From Candidatus Sumerlaeota bacterium (GTDB lineage: Bacteria > Sumerlaeota > Sumerlaeia > JADFCT01), in the NCBI GenBank assembly GCA_026398575.1, contig JAPLSP010000475.1, forward strand, positions 1 through 11,886: a stretch of DNA of 11,886 nt. Reading direction: 5' to 3'. Both the position numbers and the translations under genes were made by a program. The notes beneath the pieces were generated by a model. That model saw nothing but the letters and a program-made list of their open reading frames with translations. It had not been told where the DNA came from and made no database searches. Positions 1 to 8,800 of this stretch are shown here, one piece after another; the stretch's first letter is position 1; each line of letters opens with the position of its first letter.

Positions 1-34
1 ACACTCTTTCCCTAGACGTGTGCTCTTCCGATCT
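1..34. other. Illumina adapter remnant (artefact)
   Basis: Bases 1-14 match the start of the TruSeq read-1 adapter end, and bases 15-34 match the read-2/index adapter end terminating in GCTCTTCCGATCT. The two are fused into a chimera that is not a normal genomic sequence. The truncated response-regulator reading frame begins exactly at base 35, immediately after the canonical adapter terminus. This stretch should be trimmed. It also shows that the left edge is a contig end and not a biological boundary. Confidence 0.96.
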
Positions 35-358
35 GAGCAAATAGTCCTGCGCTCCCTCCCGCACGGCGCGCGAAGCCAGGTCCTTGTCGTCCAATCCCGT
101 CAGCACCACAATGGGCAGATCCGGCCCGGAGTCCCGCGCCCTTTGGAAAGTCTCAAAACCCTGGCTGTCAGGCAGCGACAAGTCCAGCAACATGACGTGA
201 TAGATGGAGCGCTTCATCAGATCGAAGGCTTCCGACAACCGCCCGGCGCAAACGCAGTCATATTTATTCGCGCTCATCTCCGCAAGATGTTCGCGGATCA
301 GACGGGCGTCGCCCGGATTGTCTTCAACGACAAGGACACGGATCGTATCGGTGTTCAT
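35..358 (-). CDS. Response regulator receiver domain, 3' end missing
   Basis: The 108 visible codons from ATG at 358 form one almost complete REC domain. It has the acidic pair in VVEDNPGD (residues 10-17), the phospho-acceptor Asp59 in LLDLSLPDS, and conserved Thr87 in VVLTG. It ends in GAQDYLL, where the conserved Lys and last helix would normally follow; these are lost at the adapter junction. An AAAGG element lies about 8 nt upstream of the ATG, and the gene starts 35 nt after the preceding response regulator, so it is probably the fourth operon gene. The LPDS and GAQDY signatures resemble the receiver at the start of the kinase at 3402-5423, so this may also be a receiver fused to PAS, kinase or other output domains. 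The output domain cannot be seen. Confidence 0.9.
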
Positions 359-393
359 AGGGCGCCTTTGTCCAGTACTCCGAATGCAATTTC

Positions 394-837
394 TCAGTGC
401 GGCAATTTCACAATGGTGAACCAGAAGTCCTCGATGGATGCGACCACTTTGGAAAACTGCTCGAGGTCCACAGGCTTGGTGACATAGCAATTTGCATTCA
501 GGTTATAGGCTTTAACAATGTCTTCCTCCGCTTCAGACGTGGTCAGGATCACCACGGGAATTCGCTTCAGGTCCGAGTTCGACTTGATTTCCTTCAAGAC
601 ATCCAGGCCGCCTTTCCGGGGAAGATTCAGATCCAGCAGGATCAAGTCGGGGCGCGGAGCGCGCGCATATTCGCCTTCATGATGGAGAAACTGCAGCGCC
701 TCCACTCCATCAGCCGCGACATGCAGGTTGATGCGCATCTTGGCGTCTTTCAGGGCTTCATTGGTCAATCTGACGTCGCCGGGATTATCTTCGACGAGCA
801 GGATTTCAACCGGCCTGACCTGGCTTGGCAGATGCAT
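394..837 (-). CDS. Single-domain Rcp1/CheY-like response regulator
   Basis: This is a 147-residue stand-alone receiver domain that takes a phosphoryl group from a histidine kinase and acts by protein contact or as a relay, since no DNA-binding output domain is present. Visible residues are the acidic pocket [10 protein letters not shown] (12-21), phospho-acceptor Asp69 in [13 protein letters not shown], Thr99/Thr100 in VILTTS, and Lys121 in the VTKP motif. The LNLPRKGG and the long ending in EDFWF are typical of the Rcp1 family that partners phytochrome-type kinases (family knowledge). The start at 837 is chosen over an in-frame ATG at 960: an AGGGAG-like site precedes 837, the receiver fold begins right after it, and the longer form would overlap the upstream kinase by 52 nt with non-domain sequence. 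The kinase at 909-3284 lies 71 nt upstream and is its likely partner. Confidence 0.94.
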   Translation of the reverse strand: MHLPSQVRPVEILLVEDNPGDVRLTNEALKDAKMRINLHVAADGVEALQFLHHEGEYARAPRPDLILLDLNLPRKGGLDVLKEIKSNSDLKRIPVVILTTSEAEEDIVKAYNLNANCYVTKPVDLEQFSKVVASIEDFWFTIVKLPH

Positions 838-908
838 GGAATCGGCTCCCTTGAACGAAGATGGTTTTTGCGCATTCGGCAGTCTTATAATCGCAAACCG
901 GCAGGATG

Positions 909-3284
909 TCAATCGGACGAATCCGGCGTGCCGCGCCCATGGTTGACGATTCCATTCCAAGGAGTCTCCCCCGGGCGCCCGTCATCCTGCGATGGCGCCG
1001 GCATTGTGAAATAAAACACGCTTCCCTGATCCTCTTGCGATTCCACCCAGATGCGGCCGCCATGACGTTCGACGATCTTCTTGCAGATCGCAAGGCCGAT
1101 GCCGGAGCCTGGGATATCCTTATCGCGAGCGAGACGCTGGAATATCTGAAAAATCCGTTCCTGGGATTCGTCCGGGATGCCAATGCCATTATCGCGCACC
1201 GAAAACTCCCATTCGCCTTTTCCGCGAATGGCCGCGACGTGAATCCGGGGCGGATCGGCGCCTCGGAATTTAAGCGCGTTGCCGATCAGATTCTGGAAGA
1301 CTTGCATCAGTTGCGTCTCATCGGCAACGACGATGGGAAGCGGATCGCGCGTCACCGTCGCATGCGCGTCTTCAACAGCCAATTTCAGATTGTCCATGGC
1401 CTGCGAAAAGACGCTCTCGCAATCCACCGGCGCCGGCGCTTTGCCCTTGGTCGTGATGCGCGAGTAGGAAAGCAGCGCGTTGAGCAGGTTTTGCATCCGC
1501 TTGGCCCCATCCACCGCGAAGCCGATGAATTCGTCCGCGCTCTGGTCGAGTTTGCCCTGGTAGCGCCGCGCCAGCAGCTGGGTGAAGCTTGAAACCATGC
1601 GCAGCGGCTCTTGAAGATCATGCGAGGCGATGTAGGCGAAATGCTCGAGGTCGCGGTTCGACCGCTCGAGTTTCGCCTGGATTTCTTTGAGCGTCGAAAC
1701 GTCGGTAATGACGGCGAAACTGCCCGCATCATGGCCCAGATCGTCGCTCAGAGCTTTGGGCGAAACAATGGCCGGCACGTTCGTCCCTTCCTTGGATCGC
1801 CATTGGATCTCATAGGATTCGTTGCGCCCCTGGCGGCGCTCATTCATCTGAGCGCGAAAGATTTCCCTGTTGGGGGCGTCCAAAAAGTCCGGCGCCTCGC
1901 GCCCGATCATTTCCAGGCTTGAATAGCCGGTCATTTTGCAGAAGCGTTCATTCACATAAAGGAAGCGCCCTTGAACGTCGTTGACGATGAAGCCTTCGTT
2001 CATGGTTTCCAGGAGAAGGCGATGGCGTTCTTCGCTGCGGCGCAAGGCTTCATCGGCGTTTTTTTTGGCGGTGATATCGCGCGAAATTCCCAACGTTCCG
2101 ATGATGGCGCCGGAGCTGTCGCGCATGGGGACTTTGGTTGTGGAAACCCAGGTCACTTTTCCATCCGCCCAGTCTTCCCTTTCCTCCTTGCCAATGACCG
2201 CCTGCCCGGTCCGGATCACTTCCCGTTCATCGGCAAAGGCTTGTTCGGCATGCTCGCGCCCAAAAAAGTCGAAGTCAGTTTTGCCAACCGCCTCGTCCGA
2301 GTCGCCGAGTCCACAGTGCCGGGCCATGGCCTGGCTGATCCGGAGAAACTGGCTTTTCTCGTTTTTGAAATAGATGTGGTCGGGAATGGTCCGCATCAGC
2401 CCGGACAGCAGATCGCGCTCATAAGCCAGTTCCTTGTCCAGCCGTTCGCGCAGTTCGATTTCCCGCTTCAGGCGCTCGGCGCCCTGGCGCATCTCCTCTT
2501 CCATGCGGAGGCGTTCCGCGATTTCGCGATTGAGCTCGTCCCGCGAGGCGGTGATGGCCCGCAAATTCAGGATCATGGCATTGAACGAGCGCGCCAGCTG
2601 GCCGATCTCGTCGCGGCGCGAGTCCTCCGCTTTGTGATCCAGATTGCCGGCGCCCACAATCCCGGCGCTTCGCTCCATCTGCAAGATGGGCAAAACGATA
2701 CTGCGGCGCGCCAGCCAGGCGATCAGCAGGATTCCGCCCAGCATGGCGGCCAGCAACGACAGCAGGAGAAAGCTGGCTTTTTGAAACGCCTCGGCACCCT
2801 TGTCATTGGACAGCTGTTGCAGGCGCTCGGCATCGGAGAATAAATCCTGAAACTTGACGTCCATCTCATTGCTGAGATGTTCCTCCAATTCCATGGCAAG
2901 GCTCGCTCCCGTCGCGCCGGGTTCGCGCTTTTTCCAGTTGTCTTGAATCTGCTGGAATAGCTGCAGGACTTCTCTTCGGCGATCGCCCAGCCGTTTGAGT
3001 ACAGCCTCAGCCTCCGCGTCCTGCGTTTGAATCCGAGCCAGAAGGATGCCCAGCGCGGCATGCTCCGCCAGCCACTGCGCTTGCGGCCTTTCGTCGTGAT
3101 GCATCAGGTAGTCGTCGGTCAGCATACCCGTCAGAAAGACCGCATTGGCCGCTTGCGCGATGGTCTGGCCGTTGGCGATCTCTTTCCTGACCTGTTGGGT
3201 CATTCCCCACAGCGCCACGCCGATGAGAATGGCGGCGCCCGCGCCCATCGCCGCGGCAATCTTCAATTTGGACTGAATGCCCAT
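909..3284 (-). CDS. Membrane sensor histidine kinase, HAMP-PAS-PAS-HisKA-HATPase
   Basis: The 791-residue protein is an inner-membrane sensor kinase. Domains in order: TM helix about 8-28; extracytoplasmic helical sensor about 29-170; TM helix about 171-193; HAMP linker about 193-245; a charged coiled coil about 245-295; PAS 295-405, ending in [13 protein letters not shown]; a second PAS 415-530 with [16 protein letters not shown]; HisKA 540-612 with the H-box [11 protein letters not shown] (phospho-acceptor His555); and HATPase_c 655-763 with N-box Asn665/Asn669, G1 DNGIGIP (698-704) and G2 GSGIGL (726-731). All catalytic motifs are intact, so it should autophosphorylate. The HDLQEPLR form is the phytochrome-like HisKA type, which fits the adjacent Rcp1-like regulator. 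A GAGGA site lies 6 nt before the ATG. The sensor segment has no family I recognise; it is helix-rich, so a four-helix-bundle ligand sensor is possible. The last 28 residues form a polar tail outside known domains. Confidence 0.95.
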   Translation of the reverse strand: MGIQSKLKIAAAMGAGAAILIGVALWGMTQQVRKEIANGQTIAQAANAVFLTGMLTDDYLMHHDERPQAQWLAEHAALGILLARIQTQDAEAEAVLKRLGDRRREVLQLFQQIQDNWKKREPGATGASLAMELEEHLSNEMDVKFQDLFSDAERLQQLSNDKGAEAFQKASFLLLSLLAAMLGGILLIAWLARRSIVLPILQMERSAGIVGAGNLDHKAEDSRRDEIGQLARSFNAMILNLRAITASRDELNREIAERLRMEEEMRQGAERLKREIELRERLDKELAYERDLLSGLMRTIPDHIYFKNEKSQFLRISQAMARHCGLGDSDEAVGKTDFDFFGREHAEQAFADEREVIRTGQAVIGKEEREDWADGKVTWVSTTKVPMRDSSGAIIGTLGISRDITAKKNADEALRRSEERHRLLLETMNEGFIVNDVQGRFLYVNERFCKMTGYSSLEMIGREAPDFLDAPNREIFRAQMNERRQGRNESYEIQWRSKEGTNVPAIVSPKALSDDLGHDAGSFAVITDVSTLKEIQAKLERSNRDLEHFAYIASHDLQEPLRMVSSFTQLLARRYQGKLDQSADEFIGFAVDGAKRMQNLLNALLSYSRITTKGKAPAPVDCESVFSQAMDNLKLAVEDAHATVTRDPLPIVVADETQLMQVFQNLIGNALKFRGADPPRIHVAAIRGKGEWEFSVRDNGIGIPDESQERIFQIFQRLARDKDIPGSGIGLAICKKIVERHGGRIWVESQEDQGSVFYFTMPAPSQDDGRPGETPWNGIVNHGRGTPDSSD

Positions 3285-3401
3285 AGGGGGTCCTCAATGG
3301 ACAATGCTGATGCGCTCGGGTTTGACGCGCGCCAGCGCTTCGAGATGAATATAGCCAAGATAATTAGGGATTACGCTTTGGGACGCCAGCCCATTTGCGA
3401 G

Positions 3402-5423
3402 TCATATCTGGGAGGAGTCCTCCGCCGCTTGGCGCGCTTCAATCACCTGACAGGCCGGATTTTCGGGCTTGTACCGGGGCAATGTAAAATAAAAAACATT
3501 GCCCCGATTCGGGTGAATTCGCACACCCACCTGTCCGCAATGCTTTTCCACGATTCTTTTCACAATCGAAAGTCCAAGCCCATGTCCTTGGGCCCGGATT
3601 TTATTCAGGCGGCTGAAGGGCTTGAAGAGCTTGCTGCAATCCTCGGGCTTCAATGACTGGCCATTATCCCGCACCCAAAAGGCGATCATGTCATCGGTCT
3701 CATCCGAAGCGCCGACTTCGACTTGGGGAGGGCTTCCGCCGTATTTCAAGGCATTGCTGATCAGGTTGCACCAAACCTCTTCGATCCAGGGGCCGTAGCC
3801 GATCGCCATGGGAAACGCATCGGGAAGCGCCACGTTCCCCTGATACTGCTTCACCATGTATTCCAGACGATCCTGCGCCTCCAGAACCAGCTGCGTCATA
3901 TCCAGCGGGCGCATGGTCACATCCGCCATCCGCATTTCCGCCAGCATGAGCAATTCATCAATGATATTCGCGCTCTGCCGGCTGTTTCGCGCAATGATGT
4001 CCAGCAGGCGCTTCACATTTTTTCTCGATAGCGAAGCATCCTTCTTCAGCAGGATGCTCGCAGCCGTCAGCGTCTTGCTCACCGGATTTTTCAGATCGTG
4101 CGCCACGGTATGCGCAAAGGCATCCAGTTCCTGATTGCGCATCTGCAACTCGGCAGCCGCGTTCCGCAATTCTTTTTCCGTTTGCATGAGCTGGGTAACG
4201 TCCCGCGCAACATGCACAACGCCGTTGACCTGCCCGTTCTCGTCATGGATGGGCGAGGCGGTAATGTTAAAATGGCCATTCAGCTTGTCAATCCAGGCCG
4301 CGGCCTGTCCTTCATTTCCGCTCGCCAGCGATTGCGCATGCGGGCAACCGCAGACCGGCTTATCTTCGCCATGGACAGCCGAATAGCAGGGCTTTCCGAT
4401 CAAGGATTTCACGGGGATGCCGATTCGGTCGGCCACCGCCTTATTGGCGCGCTGAATCTGGTATTCCCGGTTCAAAATCATAATCAAATCCGGCGCCGCG
4501 TCGAACGTCTGCTCCCATTCCTGTTTGGCTTTCAGGATCGCCGATTGCTGGCGCTTGCTCTCCGTCACATCCTTGATAACGACGCAATACTTCCGTTCGC
4601 TGCTGACGGTCATGTGCCTTTGGCTGACAAGCAGGCTTCTGCGTTCGCCGGTCTTGCGGACAATGTCCACCTCATAGGGGCGCCCTTTGCCTTGCTGGAC
4701 TTCCTTCCATCGCTCCAGAATGAAGGGGTGAAGATCAAGAGGAATCACTTTTAGGAAATGCTCGCCGATCAGCTCTCTGGGAGGCCAGCCAAGGATGTCG
4801 AAGCAAGCCTGGTTGCCGAATTCGAACCGTCCGTGGGCGTCAATCGTCAGGATGCCGTCCAGCGAAGCCTGGATCAGCGTTTCGAAGTAATATCGTGTAT
4901 CGGCAATGGCCTGCGCCGCTTTGATCCGATCCTGCATGGCCTCCTGCAAATGCACATGGACATGCCGGGCTTCATTGGTTCGTTCCTGCAAGAGGCTGCT
5001 TAATTTGTTTTGCGCCTGCGCCAGGATTTCCATGTGGCGTTTGCGTTCGATGGCATAATTGATCGCGCGCTTAAGCATGGGCGCCGAGATGTCGCTTTTG
5101 AGGATGTAGTCCTGGGCGCCATAACGCAGCGACGCAACCGCCGCCTCCATATCGTCTATGCCCGTCAAAACCACAATCGGGACTTCCGGGGCCGATTCAC
5201 AGACTTTCGTCACTGTCTGCAAACCCATGGAGTCGGGAAGGTTCAGGTCTAAAAAAATGAAGCCAAAGTTTTCGCTCTTCATCAAGGCAGTCGCGGCAGA
5301 AAGCCGGTCGGCATGCCGAATCTGATATTTGCCTTCCTCGTCTTCTGCCAGCGCCATCTGGATCAGCTTGACATCGTCGGGATTATCTTCGACCAGCAGA
5401 ATTTTCAAACTATCAGTTCTCAT
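3402..5423 (-). CDS. Soluble REC-PAS-PAS histidine kinase
   Basis: This is a cytoplasmic kinase of 673 residues with no membrane segment. It starts with a receiver domain (about 7-123; LLVEDNPDD, phospho-acceptor Asp59 in IFLDLNLPDS, Thr87, Lys109). Then come a coiled-coil linker (about 130-172), a PAS domain (176-288) ending in VVIKDVTESKR, and a second PAS (299-412) with a cysteine cluster (Cys346, Cys358, Cys360). HisKA follows (426-497) with H-box AHDLKNPVS (His442), then HATPase_c with N-box Asn553/Asn557 and G2 GHGLGLS (613-618). The G1 box reads DNGQSL, where DNGxGI is usual. An N-terminal receiver suggests that another kinase controls its activity, possibly the product of the next gene. 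The start at 5423 is preferred to an in-frame ATG at 5444: GGGGAGGGA lies 8 nt upstream of 5423, while 5444 has no recognisable site. It is the first gene of the operon; the next gene begins 117 nt after its stop. Confidence 0.94.
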   Translation of the reverse strand: MRTDSLKILLVEDNPDDVKLIQMALAEDEEGKYQIRHADRLSAATALMKSENFGFIFLDLNLPDSMGLQTVTKVCESAPEVPIVVLTGIDDMEAAVASLRYGAQDYILKSDISAPMLKRAINYAIERKRHMEILAQAQNKLSSLLQERTNEARHVHVHLQEAMQDRIKAAQAIADTRYYFETLIQASLDGILTIDAHGRFEFGNQACFDILGWPPRELIGEHFLKVIPLDLHPFILERWKEVQQGKGRPYEVDIVRKTGERRSLLVSQRHMTVSSERKYCVVIKDVTESKRQQSAILKAKQEWEQTFDAAPDLIMILNREYQIQRANKAVADRIGIPVKSLIGKPCYSAVHGEDKPVCGCPHAQSLASGNEGQAAAWIDKLNGHFNITASPIHDENGQVNGVVHVARDVTQLMQTEKELRNAAAELQMRNQELDAFAHTVAHDLKNPVSKTLTAASILLKKDASLSRKNVKRLLDIIARNSRQSANIIDELLMLAEMRMADVTMRPLDMTQLVLEAQDRLEYMVKQYQGNVALPDAFPMAIGYGPWIEEVWCNLISNALKYGGSPPQVEVGASDETDDMIAFWVRDNGQSLKPEDCSKLFKPFSRLNKIRAQGHGLGLSIVKRIVEKHCGQVGVRIHPNRGNVFYFTLPRYKPENPACQVIEARQAAEDSSQI

Positions 5424-5430
5424 ACGCCAA

Positions 5431-5439
5431 TCCCTCCCC
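5431..5439 (-). promoter_or_regulatory. Ribosome binding site of the REC-PAS-PAS kinase
   Basis: On the minus strand this reads GGGGAGGGA, with the GAGGG core 8 nt before the ATG at 5423. It decides the start, because it lies inside the seven extra codons that the alternative start at 5444 would add, and that alternative has only an AT-rich stretch in front of it. Confidence 0.75.
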
Positions 5440-5477
5440 GCCATGACGGCTTATTGTAGTTATAACTTCGCGATCTC

Positions 5478-5505
5478 TTGACTAACTTATCAGTACATTT
5501 ATAGC
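5478..5505 (+). promoter_or_regulatory. Candidate sigma70-type promoter
   Basis: TTGACT at 5478-5483 and TATAGC at 5500-5505 are separated by 16 bp. Each is close to the TTGACA/TATAAT consensus. A transcript starting near 5512 would run through both stem-loops and either end at the T-run after 5756, as a roughly 250-nt RNA, or read on into the surface-protein gene. The match is by eye only, and AT-rich intergenic DNA often yields such matches. Confidence 0.35.
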
Positions 5506-5605
5506 GCAAACCCATCCTGCGTCCCGCGAATGACCAACAATTGAACCTTAATTTTATAGTTTTCTATTTTATCGCCCCAAAACTAAGCATTTAATGGCAG
5601 CGTAT

Positions 5606-5660
5606 GAAAATCAGGTCAAGCAAATAATCGCTCTTTTGCGCTTATACGCCCTGATCTTTC
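5606..5660 (+). other. Stem-loop in the leader region
   Basis: GAAAATCAGG (5606-5615) can pair with CCTGATCTTTC (5650-5660), giving ten base pairs with one bulged C at 5656. A competing helix pairs GCGTAT (5600-5605) with ATACGC (5644-5649). The two helices cross, with no linker bases between their strands, so they cannot comfortably coexist and would be alternatives. The loop of the first contains CAAGCAAAT, related to the second hairpin downstream. Function unknown; a conformational switch is one reading. Confidence 0.4.
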
Positions 5661-5736
5661 AACTAAGCGCTCATTTTTTAGGTCTTGTACCATAATGACG
5701 CCTGCTGTGGTTCACGCTGTCCAGAATGCGGCAGCG

Positions 5737-5763
5737 CAGGTTGAGCAAACAACCTGATTTTTT
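5737..5763 (+). terminator. Terminator-like hairpin upstream of the surface-protein gene
   Basis: CAGGTTG (5737-5743) pairs perfectly with CAACCTG (5750-5756) around a six-base AGCAAA loop, followed by ATTTTTT (5757-5763). This is the layout of a short intrinsic terminator. It points toward the surface-protein gene, whose ATG lies about 100 nt downstream, so it would either end a leader RNA (attenuation) or end an independent small RNA. The 7-bp stem is only moderately stable. Confidence 0.4.
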
Positions 5764-5850
5764 GCTTGCACTCATATGAGAAAATATGGTTTACTTGTTG
5801 TCAGCACAGAGGGGAATCGCCACTCTTATCACTGCGGCGAATAAAATACC

Positions 5851-5857
5851 AAGGGGG
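5851..5857 (+). promoter_or_regulatory. Ribosome binding site of the surface-protein gene
   Basis: AAGGGGG ends 8 nt before the ATG at 5866. Another ATG at 5861 is only 3 nt after the site and reads ATG-ATA-TGA, stopping after two codons, so 5866 is the productive start. Confidence 0.7.
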
Positions 5858-5865
5858 TTCATGAT

Positions 5866-8800
5866 ATGATATTCTCAGGTGAATCCAAGGTAAGAACACC
5901 AAAGGGCACGCTTTGCGGTAGGCATCAACTAGGACTGCTAGCCCTTATCTTGTCTTTCGTAGCATTATCATTGATCTCACCCACTATTATTTGGGCAACA
6001 GCGGACAGCAACAATACGAAAGAGACTGCTCAGGTTCTCACAGTAAATCAAAATATTGGATGCAGCCTCAACAAAGATAATGATCCCATAGATTGGTTTA
6101 AGTGTGATTATAGTTCTTATGCCGACACAGGATGTGTATTTATCGAAATTGACGGTAGTGCTGATCCAAGTAATATTGCATGGATTCTATATGATGGAGA
6201 TGGTGTTACAATGCTGGATTATGGGCGGATTAGCAGCGATCCTTACAGCAAGAATATTTGGATCGATCTTGATTCTAGTTTTTTCTACCTTAGAATAGAA
6301 TATGTGGGCAGTCTAACCGGAAATCAATTATATCAGCCAGTTTTCAGATTTGGTGTTGGAGATGACAATAATACTCCTGAAACAGCCCAAGAGCTTCAGA
6401 TTGGCGAGCGCCTTGGCTGCACTGTGAATAAGGCTGATGACAGACTAGATATATTTAAGTGTCATTATACGCAAGCAGGGAAAATGTCGGTAGGGCTCTC
6501 AAGTACCGCTGATGACGACAATCTTTATTGGATTTTGCGGGATGCTCCAACTGGTAGTATTTTGGATTCTGGGACAATCGGAATCAAACCCAACAGCAGT
6601 CAATATACAGTTACAGTTGGGAATTGGTACTACTTGTGGGTGATCTACGAAGGCTCTTTGTCTGGCGATCAAGCATACATTCCGGAATTTGCTTTTGAAG
6701 CTCCTCCTGATTCCGTGCCACCACAAGTGACGCTTACACACACTACAAATGTTATAGAAATCACAACAAGCAAAGTCCCATTTAGTATCCGATATACGGA
6801 TAATGTAGCTGTTAGGGCATCGGATATTGATAGCAATGATATATTGGTTACAGGACCCAATAGTTTTAGCCAATTGGCTGAAATGTTTGCCGCTACGCCA
6901 ACTGACGGGTCACCAATAGACGCAGTTTATCGAGTATCTCCTCCAAGTGTAACATGGACCTCAGCTGATAATGGAACATACAACATCAATATGCAAGCCA
7001 ATCAAGTCAGGGATACAAGCAACAACTATGTTGCAGCAGGCTTACTAGGATCATTTGAGGTTAATATTCCTTCAGCGATTTATACGCTGGCGGTGAATTC
7101 ATCGGGTGCTTCGGGGGTGGGTATCGGCAGCACGACGAGTCATGGGGGGACAACGAATTACACAAAGACGGGCTTGGCATCGGGAGCGAGTGTGAACCTA
7201 AGCGCTCCTTCGACCGATCCGACAGACTACACGTTTGCGCGTTGGCGCTTGGACGCGGTGGATCAGACGGCAGGACAAAAGACATTGAACTTCACGATGA
7301 CAGGCAACCGGACCGCCGAGGCGGTTTATACTCCGACCGCCGAGGCGGTTTATACTCCGGTGGTGGTAACATATACGCTGACAGTGAATTCAACAGGTGC
7401 TTCGGGGGTGGGTATCGGAAGCACGACGAGTCATGGGGGGACAACGAATTACACAAAGACGGGCTTGGCATCGGGAGCGAGTGTGAACCTGAGCGCTCCT
7501 TCGACCGATCCGACAGACTACACGTTTGCGCGTTGGCGCTTGGACGCGGTGGATCAGACGGCAGGACAAAAGACATTGAACTTCACGATGACAGGCAACC
7601 GGACCGCCGAGGCGGTTTATACTCCAGCCGAAGACAATTACTATCCAGGAGACTCTAATTCTGACTGGTCCATTTCAATTAGCGAAATAACCGCATATGG
7701 AGCTGCATGGAAACGTGGCGATACGTGGCCAGTTCCTCCCAATCCTATACCCATTGGATATGTCACACGCGGCGGAATGATTTGGAAGTCCAGCGAAGTA
7801 TATCACTATGATTCAGGCCAATCACCACCAGCCTGTTGGATTTCCGGTTTGTCTGCGCCCGGTTTCAGGCAACTGACAGCACTGCAATCTCCAAGAGCCT
7901 TTAGCGTTTTGGGTGCAACCAGCACATTACGCACTTTGCCATCCAGCTATTCGCCTGGCTTAGCAGTCAATGTTTCTATAGCCATCACGCCGGATTCGGG
8001 GGCCAGCGTTTGGGCCGTGGAGGAAACTCCGCCTTCAGGCTGGACTGTAAGCGGTATCAATGAAGGTGGAAATTGGGATTCGGTAAATCAGAAAATCAAG
8101 TGGGGACCATATTTCGATACGACGGCTCGAACACTTAGTTATGCTGCGACACCACCCGCAAGCGAAACAGGAACCAAGGCTTTCAGCGGGATAGTCAGTG
8201 TGGATGGCGTCAACCAAACAATCGCTGGCAATACGAGTATATCACCTGGAAGTGGCAATTCGACGGCGGTTCGGAGCATCACGAACAACAATACTGCCAC
8301 GCCTAGGATTTCAATTGCAGTGACGCCAGCCAGCGGAGTCAGTAACTATGCTGTAGAGGACGCGTTGCCTTCGGGTATCACACCATCGGTGATCGATAAT
8401 AGCGGAACATGGGATTCGGTGAACCGGAAAGTCAAATGGGGGCCGTTCTTCGATGCAACGGCACGAACGTTGAGTTACACAGTTTCTGGTTTGGCAGGCG
8501 TATATACCTTCACTGGCACCGCGAGCTTTGATGGGACGAATAGTACGATCACGGGAACCAATCAAGCTACAATTGCAGGCGGCAATTCGACGGCGGTTCG
8601 AAGCATCACGAATAATAATACTGCCAAGCCTGGGATATCAATTGCCGTGACGCCAGCTAGCGGGGTCAGTAACTATGCTGTAGAGGATACATTACCCTCA
8701 GATATAACGCCATCGGGAATCGATAGTAGCGGTTCATGGGATTCCGTGAATCGGAAAGTCAAGTGGGGTCCCTTCTTCGATGCAACAGCGCGAACATTGA

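Larger units (their letters stand above)
5424..5865. promoter_or_regulatory. Divergent intergenic regulatory region
   Basis: These 442 nt separate the signalling operon from the surface-protein gene, and no convincing reading frame is present on either strand. They are visibly more AT-rich than the kinase genes and must hold the promoters of both units. Direct reading finds a plus-strand sigma70-like pair at 5478-5505, a weak minus-strand -10-like TATAAC (5464-5459), two related stem-loops (5606-5660 and 5737-5763), and an 8-bp direct repeat AACTAAGC at 5581-5588 and 5661-5668 that brackets the first stem-loop. A second, weaker plus-strand pair is TTGCTT (5762-5767) with TATGGT (5785-5790) at 17-bp spacing. 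No known riboswitch consensus was recognised. Confidence 0.6.

Noticed and set aside
838..960. Extended start at 960 for the single-domain regulator
   Set aside because: It would overlap the kinase gene and add non-domain residues. A ribosome binding site and the fold boundary support 837.
397..1014. A 205-codon plus-strand frame opposite the response regulator
   Set aside because: It is a complement shadow of the minus-strand regulator and kinase end. The minus strand shows clear receiver and kinase motifs and the plus frame shows none.
1971..2843. A 290-codon plus-strand frame opposite the membrane kinase
   Set aside because: Its Gln/Arg/Ala-rich translation has no domain logic and lies fully antisense to conserved PAS and HAMP coding sequence.
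5424..5444. Start at 5444 for the soluble kinase
   Set aside because: No ribosome binding site precedes it, while GGGGAGGGA precedes the ATG at 5423.
5600..5660. An H-type pseudoknot formed by two crossing helices
   Set aside because: The helices have no linker bases on the crossing sides, so simultaneous formation is sterically unlikely. They are recorded as alternative structures instead.
7242..7658. A 138-codon alternate plus-strand frame in the InlB-like repeats
   Set aside because: It is a frame-shifted shadow of the duplicated modules; its internal repetition only mirrors the DNA duplication.
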